Positions 57,781-64,000 of a DNA stretch of 64,000 bases are shown here, piece after piece (position 1 is the first letter of the stretch; every line of letters begins with the position of its first letter). The translations under genes and the position numbers were made by a program. This DNA is from Lachnospiraceae bacterium. Its GTDB lineage: Bacteria; Bacillota; Clostridia; Lachnospirales; Lachnospiraceae. The stretch is taken from positions 1-64,000 of the forward strand of contig JAAWCS010000001.1 in the NCBI GenBank assembly GCA_022793375.1. The letters are read 5' to 3'. A model generated the notes under the pieces. It saw nothing but the letters and a program-made list of their open reading frames with translations, was not told the DNA's origin and ran no database searches.

Positions 57781-58553
57781 AGATTGCGATTGTTACGGGG
57801 GCGTCCTCGGGCATGGGACGGGAATTTGCCAGGGAGATTGCGGCAGCAAAACATCTGGACGAGCTTTGGCTGGTGGCCCGCAGAAGCGAGCGCCTGCAGA
57901 TGCTTAAGGAGGAGTTAGAGGGTCGTTTAAGCGGCCTGCGGGTGCGCCCGCTGGCGCTTGACTTGACAAAGGGCGAGAGCATCGACCATTTAAGAGGGCT
58001 GCTGGCAAAGATAAAGCCGCATGTAAAGCTGCTGGTAAACGCTTCCGGATTTGGCAAATACGGCACCTACCAGGATTTAACCGATCAGGAGATTTCGCAG
58101 ATGATCGATTTAAACTGCAAATCCCTGGTGCACATAACCTACGCGGTGCTGCCGTATATGAAGAAGGGCGGCCGCGTCCTGATCTTAGGCTCTGCCTCCG
58201 CGTTTCAGCCGCTGCCGGAGTTTAACCTCTACGCATCGACGAAAGCCTTTGTCGTGCATTTTTCGCGGGCGCTGAACGTAGAGCTGAAAAGCCGCCGCAT
58301 TTCGGTGACCTGCGTCTGTCCGGGCTATGTGCGCACGGAATTTTTCCAGGTGGCCCAGGATACGAAAAACCCGTCCACCTGCCGGAATTTCAAACCGATG
58401 TACGAACCGGAGGACGTCGTGCGCAAGGCGCTTTCGGACAGCAAAAAAGGCCGCGATTTGTCGGTGCTGGGCTTTGACACAAAGATGAAGCGCCTGTCCG
58501 GCAAGCTGCTGCCGTCCAAGCTTGTCATGCAGGTGTGGATGAAGATCAAATAG
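57777..58553 (+). CDS. Short-chain dehydrogenase/reductase
   Basis: The 258-residue NAD(P)-dependent oxidoreductase has the classical SDR motifs: TGASSGMGREFA at the N-terminus, LVNASGFGKYG (NAG-like), the active-site Ser in ILGSASAF and LYASTKAF (Tyr-x3-Lys), followed by VCPGYVRTEFF. The subgroup resembles YqjQ/DltE-like enzymes of unknown substrate. The ATG at 57777 overlaps the preceding stop and follows AAAGGAG, which sets the start although the same frame is open for another 142 codons upstream. A DNA helicase gene follows after 18 bp. Confidence 0.9.
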   Translation: MKIAIVTGASSGMGREFAREIAAAKHLDELWLVARRSERLQMLKEELEGRLSGLRVRPLALDLTKGESIDHLRGLLAKIKPHVKLLVNASGFGKYGTYQDLTDQEISQMIDLNCKSLVHITYAVLPYMKKGGRVLILGSASAFQPLPEFNLYASTKAFVVHFSRALNVELKSRRISVTCVCPGYVRTEFFQVAQDTKNPSTCRNFKPMYEPEDVVRKALSDSKKGRDLSVLGFDTKMKRLSGKLLPSKLVMQVWMKIK

Positions 58554-58571
58554 TAAAAGCAGCGAGAAGGA

Positions 58572-61070
58572 ATGAAACGAGAAGAAAACGTAATTCGTGT
58601 TTCGGTGCGTTCGCTGGTAGAATTTATCCTGCGAAGCGGCGATATTGACAACCGGCGAAGCGTCGGGCGCGAAAAGGAGGCCATGCAGGCCGGCAGCCGG
58701 CTGCATCGGCGGGTTCAAAGGCAGATGGGAGCCGCCTACAGGGCGGAAGTGGCGCTGAAATGCCGGATTCCCATTGAGGACGTGATTCTGCAGATTGAGG
58801 GACGGGCCGACGGGCTGATTGAGGAAGAGGGCCGTCTGACCGTGGACGAAATCAAAGGGGTATTTTTTGATATCAACCGTCTGGATGAACCCTTTCCCGT
58901 GCACAAGGCACAGGCCATGTGCTATGCCCATATGGCAGGGCACGAACGGGGGCTGTCCGTCGTGACGGTGCAGATGACTTACGGCAATCTGGAGACTGGG
59001 CAGCTGCGCCGTTTTTCAGAGGACTGGGATATGGACAAGCTGAACGAATGGTTCGACTGGCTGACTTGCGAGTACGGAAAATGGGCGCTCTGGCAGTACC
59101 GCCATCGCATGGAGCGCGACGATTCCATGCGGGGGCTGGAATTTCCCTATCCCTACAGGCCGGGGCAGCGCGATCTGGCCGTATCGGTATATCGGACGAT
59201 TTGCCGGGGCAAGACACTCTTTATCCAGGCCCCGACCGGCATCGGCAAAACCATGTCGGCGGTGTTCCCGTCCGTCAAAGCGATGGGCGAAGGGTACGCG
59301 GATAAGCTGTTTTACCTGACTGCCAAAACCGTGACCCGCACGGTGGCGGAGGAGGCCTTTGAAATCCTGCGCCAAAGAGGTCTGTCCTTTATGAGCGTTA
59401 CCGTCACGGCCAAGGATAAACTCTGCATTCTCGAAAAACCTGACTGCAATCCGCTCAGCTGTCCCTATGCGGCCGGCCATTACGACCGGGTCAACGCAGC
59501 GGTCTTTTCCCTCCTTCAGGAGGGCGGCATGCTGGAGCGGGGGCGGATTTTGCAGGCGTCGGAGGAAAACCATGTCTGCCCCTTTGAACTGTGCCTGGAT
59601 CTGACCCTCTGGGCGGACGGGATTGTCTGCGATTACAATTATGTGTTCGACCCCAATATTTACTTGAAGCGATTTTTCGGCGAGGGCATATCGGGCGACT
59701 ATCTCTTTCTCGTGGACGAGGCCCACAACCTGGTGGAGCGGGCCCGGGAAATGTACAGCGCCGTATTATATAAGGAAGATTTCCTTGAGGTGCGCCGCCT
59801 GGTAAAAGGCCACAGCAAGAAACTGGAACGAAAATTATCCCGCTGCAACCAGGCTCTGTTGGAGCTAAAACGGGAATGTGAAACCTGGAAGGTACTAAAC
59901 AGCGCCGATGCCTTTATATTGACGCTGCAGGCCCTGTTCGGCGAGATGCAGGAATTTGCGGAAAACAGCACCGCGCTGGACGGAAACGAGACCTACCGCG
60001 ACTTCTACTTTGCGGTGCGCCATTTCCTGAATATGGCCGAGCGGGCGGACGAAAATTATCGGATTTATACGGAATTGCAGGCCGACGGCCGCTTCATGCT
60101 CAAAGAGCTGTGTGTAAATCCCTCCGCCTGCCTGAAGGAATGCCTGGACAAAGGAAACAGCACGGTGTTTTACTCCGCCACGCTGCTGCCAATGCCCTAC
60201 TACCGCGAACTTCTAAGCGGCGATCCCGAGGACTATGCAATCTATGCGTCCTCCCCCTTTGACCCGGCCCGCCGCCTGATCGCGGCTGCCCGGGATGTCA
60301 GCAGCCGTTACCGCCGCCGCGGACGGCAGGAATACGAAAAAATCTACGATTACATCGAAGCCATGGCCTGTGCACGCGCCGGCAACTACCTGGTATTCTT
60401 CCCTTCCTACGCCTTTATGGACAGCGTCTGTCAAATCGCGCGGGAGCGGGGCGCGCTCGTAGCATCGACCGGCGAAGAACAAGAGGGAGCCGGCCGGGAG
60501 ACCGAAGAGGAACTGCCCGAGGACAAGGGGCAGGAACCCTTCGCTATCCCCCGCGCCTCGTTGAAGCTTCGCATCCTGAAACAATCCTCGCACATGACGG
60601 AACTGGCGCGGGAGGAATTTCTCGATGCCTTTACGGCGTGTGCCTGTCCCTCAGGCTCCCTTGTAGGCTTCTGCGTGATGGGCGGGATTTTTTCGGAAGG
60701 AATCGACTTAACCGGAGAACGCCTGATCGGCGCCGCCATTATCGGCACCGGCCTGCCGCAGATCTGCACGGAACGGGAAATCCTCAAAGAATATTACGAA
60801 AAAGCCGGCAAAAGCGGCTTTGACTTTGCTTACCGCTACCCGGGGATGAATAAAGTCCTGCAAGCCGCCGGCCGCGTCATCCGTACCGCCAAAGACGAAG
60901 GCGTCATCCTGCTGTTGGACGAACGCTTCCTCCAAACCGACCAGGCGGCACTCTTCCCGCGGGAGTGGGCCGACTGTCTCCGAACCGACCGCCAGGACAT
61001 AAGGACATTGCTGACAAACTTCTGGCAGTCCGTCCCAAACAAACCAGAAAGGCCCCCGCAAGATGGATAA
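58572..61070 (+). CDS. XPD/DinG-type helicase with N-terminal Cas4-like nuclease domain
   Basis: This 832-residue protein joins a PD-(D/E)XK nuclease-like domain (about 10-110; GRADGLIEEEG and LTVDEIKG give the Asp and Glu-x-Lys residues) to an Fe-S superfamily 2 helicase: APTGIGKTMSAVFP (Walker A), four cysteines for an iron-sulfur cluster (LCILEKPDCNPLSCPYAAGH and HVCPFEL), VDEAHNLVERA (DEAH box) and C-terminal motifs GIDLTGERLIG and QAAGRVIRTAKDEG. It would unwind, and probably cut, DNA intermediates in repair. The start has AAGG directly before ATG, an unusually close site. The 3' third changes to C-rich codon choice. The next gene overlaps by eight bases. Confidence 0.9.
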   Translation: MKREENVIRVSVRSLVEFILRSGDIDNRRSVGREKEAMQAGSRLHRRVQRQMGAAYRAEVALKCRIPIEDVILQIEGRADGLIEEEGRLTVDEIKGVFFDINRLDEPFPVHKAQAMCYAHMAGHERGLSVVTVQMTYGNLETGQLRRFSEDWDMDKLNEWFDWLTCEYGKWALWQYRHRMERDDSMRGLEFPYPYRPGQRDLAVSVYRTICRGKTLFIQAPTGIGKTMSAVFPSVKAMGEGYADKLFYLTAKTVTRTVAEEAFEILRQRGLSFMSVTVTAKDKLCILEKPDCNPLSCPYAAGHYDRVNAAVFSLLQEGGMLERGRILQASEENHVCPFELCLDLTLWADGIVCDYNYVFDPNIYLKRFFGEGISGDYLFLVDEAHNLVERAREMYSAVLYKEDFLEVRRLVKGHSKKLERKLSRCNQALLELKRECETWKVLNSADAFILTLQALFGEMQEFAENSTALDGNETYRDFYFAVRHFLNMAERADENYRIYTELQADGRFMLKELCVNPSACLKECLDKGNSTVFYSATLLPMPYYRELLSGDPEDYAIYASSPFDPARRLIAAARDVSSRYRRRGRQEYEKIYDYIEAMACARAGNYLVFFPSYAFMDSVCQIARERGALVASTGEEQEGAGRETEEELPEDKGQEPFAIPRASLKLRILKQSSHMTELAREEFLDAFTACACPSGSLVGFCVMGGIFSEGIDLTGERLIGAAIIGTGLPQICTEREILKEYYEKAGKSGFDFAYRYPGMNKVLQAAGRVIRTAKDEGVILLLDERFLQTDQAALFPREWADCLRTDRQDIRTLLTNFWQSVPNKPERPPQDG

Positions 61071-61632
61071 AAAAATCATTCGCGCCGAAATACGGAAAAA
61101 AAGGCGTGCTCTCAGCCCTGAAGAAGCCGCGGCCCGCAGCCAGGCCATCTGCCGTTTCCTGCAAACCTGCCGCGAATATCAAGAAGCCGAAACCATCTAC
61201 GCATACCTGTCCATGCCAGGAGAAGTATGCCTTGACACCCTTCTGCTGGACGCCTGGCAGCAGGGCAAACAAACCGCCGTCCCCCGCGTCTGCGGCGGCC
61301 AAATGACCTTCCACCCACTCACAAGCCTTTCGGATGTAGAACTAAGCCCCATGGGCATCCGCGAGCCCCTGTGCCCGGACGAGGTCACCACCCGCAAAAA
61401 AGTCCTCCTCCTGATGCCCGGAATCGCCTTTGACCTCTTATGCAACCGAATCGGCCAGGGCGGCGGCTATTACGACCGCTATCTGTCCTTCCACCCCCTG
61501 CCGCAGAAATGGGCCGTCGCCTTTGATTTTCAGCTTTACCAAACGCTGCCCTCCTCCCCCCACGACATAAAACCCGACGCCGTTATCACCGAATCCGGCC
61601 TCCAGGCCCGTCTCCCGCTTACCCTCGCCTAA
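61063..61632 (+). CDS. 5-formyltetrahydrofolate cyclo-ligase
   Basis: The 189-residue ATP-dependent enzyme (MTHFS, YgfA type) converts 5-formyl-THF to 5,10-methenyl-THF. Recognisable are the basic N-terminus KIIRAEIRKKRRALSP, YLSMPGEV, and the signature LLMPGIAFDLLCNRIGQGGG followed by YYDRYL. In the usual motif a Gly stands before the Asn-Arg pair; here it is Cys. It overlaps the helicase gene by eight bases. On its coding strand C clearly exceeds G (89 against 56 in the four lines I counted, 61201-61440), unlike most plus-strand genes of the window. Confidence 0.92.
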   Translation: MDKKIIRAEIRKKRRALSPEEAAARSQAICRFLQTCREYQEAETIYAYLSMPGEVCLDTLLLDAWQQGKQTAVPRVCGGQMTFHPLTSLSDVELSPMGIREPLCPDEVTTRKKVLLLMPGIAFDLLCNRIGQGGGYYDRYLSFHPLPQKWAVAFDFQLYQTLPSSPHDIKPDAVITESGLQARLPLTLA

Positions 61633-61722
61633 AAGCCGCGGCCCTCGCCAACAGAACGAATGGGAATGGCAAGATTCGGCCGCCGGCGCGGCGCACCACC
61701 AAGGAATGAAAGGAGTCTACTC

Positions 61723-62712
61723 ATGATCTATCTGGAATCCCCCAGCACCGACCCGCAGTTCAACCTCGCACTGGAGCAGTTCGTATTTGACGAAATGGAC
61801 CGCAGTCAGGAATACTTTATGCTCTGGCAGAACGACAACGCGATCATCGTCGGCAAAAACCAGAACACCATCGAAGAAATCAACCAAACATACGTGGAAG
61901 AACACCAGATCAAAGTGGTGCGCCGCTTATCCGGCGGCGGCGCTGTCTATCACGATCTTGGCAACTTAAATTTTACCTTCATCGTCAACGGCGAGGAAGC
62001 CTCCAATATGGACCTGCACGCCTTCTGCCGTCCCATTGCCCGGGCCCTCAATCAGCTGGGTGTGCCGGCTAAAGTCAATGGCCGCAACGACATTACCATT
62101 GAAGGGCGCAAATTTTCCGGAAATTCCCAGTACATCCGCAGCAAGCGGATCATGCACCACGGGACAATGATGTTTGACTCCGATTTAAGCGTCTTAGCGG
62201 CCTGTTTGAATGTGTCCCGTGACAAGATCGAGTCCAAGGGCGTCAAATCGGTGCGCAGCCGCGTGACCAATATCCGGGAATATCTGGATAAGGAGATCAC
62301 CTTGGAGCAGTATAAAGAATTGCTGCTTCGCTTTATGCAAGAAGAAACGCCGATGGAACGCCGCGCGTTTACGCGGCAGGAGCTGGCCCGCGCAGAAGAG
62401 ATCAAGGCGGCCCGCTATGCCCGCTGGGAGTGGAATTACGGCTATTCGCCCCGCTATCGCCTGCGCAAAGAACGGCGGATCGAGGGCTGCGGCAAAATCC
62501 TTGTCTCGATGGACGTGGAAAACGGCTGCATCAAAGCGCTGGAGTTTTATGGAGATTATTTCGGCAGCGGCGATACGGCCGAGCTGGCCGCGCTTTTAAC
62601 AGGCTGCGAGATCGAGCAGGAAAGCCTGCTGACAAGAATGGAGGGAGTCGATATTGAGCGGTATTTCAACCATCTGGAAAAAGAGCAGTTTATAAAACTG
62701 CTGCTTCAATAA
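61723..62712 (+). CDS. lplA: Lipoate-protein ligase A
   Basis: The 329-residue enzyme activates lipoate with ATP and attaches it to lipoyl domains such as GcvH or 2-oxo-acid dehydrogenases. Motifs include QFNLALEQFVFDE, IVGKNQNTIEEIN, the substrate loop VVRRLSGGGAVYHDLGNLNF and NGRNDITIEGRKFSGNSQY, with a C-terminal accessory domain after about residue 245. The ATG at 61723 follows AAAGGAGTCTACTC; the frame is open back to 61660 but without a ribosome site. Its 3' end overlaps the convergent membrane-protein gene by seven bases. No target protein gene is in the window. Confidence 0.94.
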   Translation: MIYLESPSTDPQFNLALEQFVFDEMDRSQEYFMLWQNDNAIIVGKNQNTIEEINQTYVEEHQIKVVRRLSGGGAVYHDLGNLNFTFIVNGEEASNMDLHAFCRPIARALNQLGVPAKVNGRNDITIEGRKFSGNSQYIRSKRIMHHGTMMFDSDLSVLAACLNVSRDKIESKGVKSVRSRVTNIREYLDKEITLEQYKELLLRFMQEETPMERRAFTRQELARAEEIKAARYARWEWNYGYSPRYRLRKERRIEGCGKILVSMDVENGCIKALEFYGDYFGSGDTAELAALLTGCEIEQESLLTRMEGVDIERYFNHLEKEQFIKLLLQ

Positions 62713-63545
62713 ACCGCTTCCTTGTGCCTGGCCAGCAGCCACATATTGATTTCGGCGCCGATCAGCAGGATGTTCATGCAGGAATAGAGCCACAGCATCA
62801 TAAAGACGATGGCGGCCAGGCTCCCGTAAGTATAAGAAAAATTGGAAAAATTGTCAATGTAAATCGAGTACACCAGCGAAAAGATCATCCACCCCAGGGA
62901 CGCAAACAAGGCGCCGGGCAGCTGGCGGCGAAAATGGCTTTTGGTATTGGGCAGGATCTTGTACATCAGGGCAAAGCACAGCGTCATCAGAGTGATCGAC
63001 AAAAGGGTGCGGAGGCTGATGACATAGGCGGAATATCTGGCTAAAAGGGGCAGCACGCTTTCGATCAGATACTGGAGCCGATTGCCGAATACGAGGATTA
63101 AGAGGGAGAAAATCAGCAGCACGATCAAAATCAGCGTGTACAGAAGCGCTCCCAGGCGCAGTTCAAAATAGTTGCGCGTCTCAGAGGTTTTATATACTTC
63201 ATTTAAACCGCGGGTTAAGGCGTAGAGGCTTCGGGAAGCGGCCCACAGCGTGGATACGGCGGTAATGGAGACCAAAGGGACGGAGGTCTGCGTATACAGC
63301 TCGTCAATCACGCGGATGACATGGGAGCGCATAGCCAGCGGAATCACATCCATAGCCAGGGCGCTCAGCTGGGACTGCGTCATGGGCATGATGTACTGTA
63401 ACAGGGACAGGACCAGCATTACGAGCGGCACCGCGGAAATAATGATGAAAAAAGCGGCCTGGGCGGCATATACGGAAACCCTGTCCCGGGAAATCTGTTG
63501 TGTAAAGGGCAGGACAGTAAAAATGATTTTGCGGATCAGCTTCAT
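62706..63545 (-). CDS. YihY/BrkB-family membrane protein
   Basis: The 279-residue integral membrane protein has six hydrophobic segments and family motifs: DRVSVYAAQAAFFIIISAVP near the N-terminus, TQTSVPLVSITAVSTLWAAS, the central LYTLILIVLLIFSLLILVFG and PGALFASLGWMIFSLVYSIY, ending MLWLYSCMNILLIGAEIN. The family was once called ribonuclease BN in error; it is probably a transporter of unknown substrate. Start after GAGGTGACCT. It lies behind the sensor-kinase gene on the same strand but has its own promoter. Confidence 0.92.
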   Translation of the reverse strand: MKLIRKIIFTVLPFTQQISRDRVSVYAAQAAFFIIISAVPLVMLVLSLLQYIMPMTQSQLSALAMDVIPLAMRSHVIRVIDELYTQTSVPLVSITAVSTLWAASRSLYALTRGLNEVYKTSETRNYFELRLGALLYTLILIVLLIFSLLILVFGNRLQYLIESVLPLLARYSAYVISLRTLLSITLMTLCFALMYKILPNTKSHFRRQLPGALFASLGWMIFSLVYSIYIDNFSNFSYTYGSLAAIVFMMLWLYSCMNILLIGAEINMWLLARHKEAVY

Positions 63546-63617
63546 AGGTCACCTCAAGTTTGTCATTTTGCGCACAGACAGTCTCCGGTCGTGTGGAAGA
63601 AAATGGCGCTTATTCCT

Positions 63618-63646
63618 ATTATATACAGAAACGGTGCGGAAAACAA
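63618..63646 (-). promoter_or_regulatory. Predicted promoter of the yihY-like gene
   Basis: On the minus strand TTGTTT (63646-63641) and TATAAT (63623-63618) are spaced 17 bp. Confidence 0.6.
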
Positions 63647-63665
63647 ATCTTTTTTAAGGTCGGGC

Positions 63666-64000
63666 CTATGTTTCCTCTTTTGTCTGCGGAATTCGCACCC
63701 AGAATACCGTGCCTATATCCGGCTGGCTCTCGACCGTAATACGCCCGCCCTGTCTCTCGATCAGTTCCCTGGAGATGGCAAGGCCGAGACCGGAAGAGTT
63801 GCGCTTTCCGTGGTGCTCGGAATAATAGCGTTCAAAAATCCGCTGCTGGTTTTGCGGCGCGATGCCGATCCCGTCGTCGCGGATACCGATCAGGCAGTAA
63901 TCGGCGTTCTCCTGGCCGGTAATGAGGATGTGCCCGGGCCCCGGCATCTGTTCGACGGCATTGTCGGCGATATTCTGCAGGGCCTGGCGGCAGTAGACCG
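63666..64000 (-). CDS. Sensor histidine kinase, C-terminal ATPase part (5' end outside window)
   Basis: The frame continues beyond the right edge. The visible part is the end of an HATPase domain: ALQNIADNAVEQMPGPG (N box), IGIRDDGIGIAPQNQQRIFE (G1 box and F box), SGLGLAISRELIERQGG (G2 box) and a closing GTVFWVRIPQTKE. It is therefore a membrane or cytosolic two-component kinase whose sensor and His-containing parts lie to the right. It is transcribed toward the yihY-like gene, with a 120-bp gap. Confidence 0.93.
   Translation of the reverse strand, partial: VYCRQALQNIADNAVEQMPGPGHILITGQENADYCLIGIRDDGIGIAPQNQQRIFERYYSEHHGKRNSSGLGLAISRELIERQGGRITVESQPDIGTVFWVRIPQTKEET

Noticed and set aside
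1-64000. tRNA, rRNA and CRISPR arrays
   Set aside because: No cloverleaf-like segment, rRNA motif or regularly spaced repeat array was seen on either strand by reading. A dedicated search was not possible.

Overview
The window reads as chromosomal DNA of a GC-rich, spore-forming Firmicute, most likely a Lachnospiraceae (class Clostridia). This is inferred from gene content, not from a marker gene: strong AGGAGG-type ribosome sites, sigma-A promoters, HrcA and LexA operators of Gram-positive type, anaerobe genes (flavodiiron protein, rubredoxin, Tat-exported FAD reductase, Fe-alcohol dehydrogenase), spore-associated enzymes (Csp-like protease, YaaH-type LysM/GH18 protein, PdaA-type deacetylase) and a DUF4250 protein. 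No rRNA, tRNA or CRISPR array was seen.

Layout. 1-1.25 kb: the 3' part of a large serine recombinase, probably the end of an integrated element, with short repeats and a 50-codon ORF beside it. 1.25-7.7 kb: a chemoreceptor and an ABC-type binding lipoprotein (minus strand), divergent from a hybrid sensor kinase. 7.7-12.9 kb: the SbcCD nuclease and a flavodiiron protein. 12.9-13.5 kb: a decayed nuclease/transposase-like gene. 13.6-28.1 kb: a surface polysaccharide region with UDP-glucose dehydrogenase, then one apparent operon (small ORF, ParB-like orphan, GH25 muramidase with CNA-B repeats, four GT2 glycosyltransferases), then an initiating sugar-phosphate transferase and an LCP ligase.

28.2-40.2 kb: protein quality control and envelope genes (HtrA, a ClpX paralogue, an S8 protease), an alcohol dehydrogenase, a SUV3-like helicase, an XpaC/TelA pair and a PdaA-like deacetylase. 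40.2-44.6 kb: a LysR regulator, an orphan coiled-coil protein, a Tat-lipoprotein FAD reductase, a zinc-ribbon membrane protein and rubredoxin. 45-51.4 kb: ClpB with a CIRCE operator, DUF4250, a sigma factor and TrkA-TrkH. 51.5-57.2 kb: an SdpR/SdpI-like pair, YaaH-like hydrolase, adenosine deaminase, a HAD phosphatase and SOS-controlled DinB. 57.3-64 kb: VanZ-like protein, short-chain dehydrogenase, an XPD/DinG-type helicase with a Cas4-like nuclease domain, folate cyclo-ligase, lipoate ligase, a BrkB-type membrane protein and the end of a sensor kinase.

The signal I find most worth following is a short 5'-leader element present four times: twice in tandem before the chemoreceptor, once before rubredoxin and once before clpB. 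All copies carry the same TGAGAACAC core at a hairpin, just 5' of the ribosome site, and each contains ATG-NCC-TGA, a two-codon open frame. It links genes of unrelated function and may be an undescribed cis-regulatory RNA.
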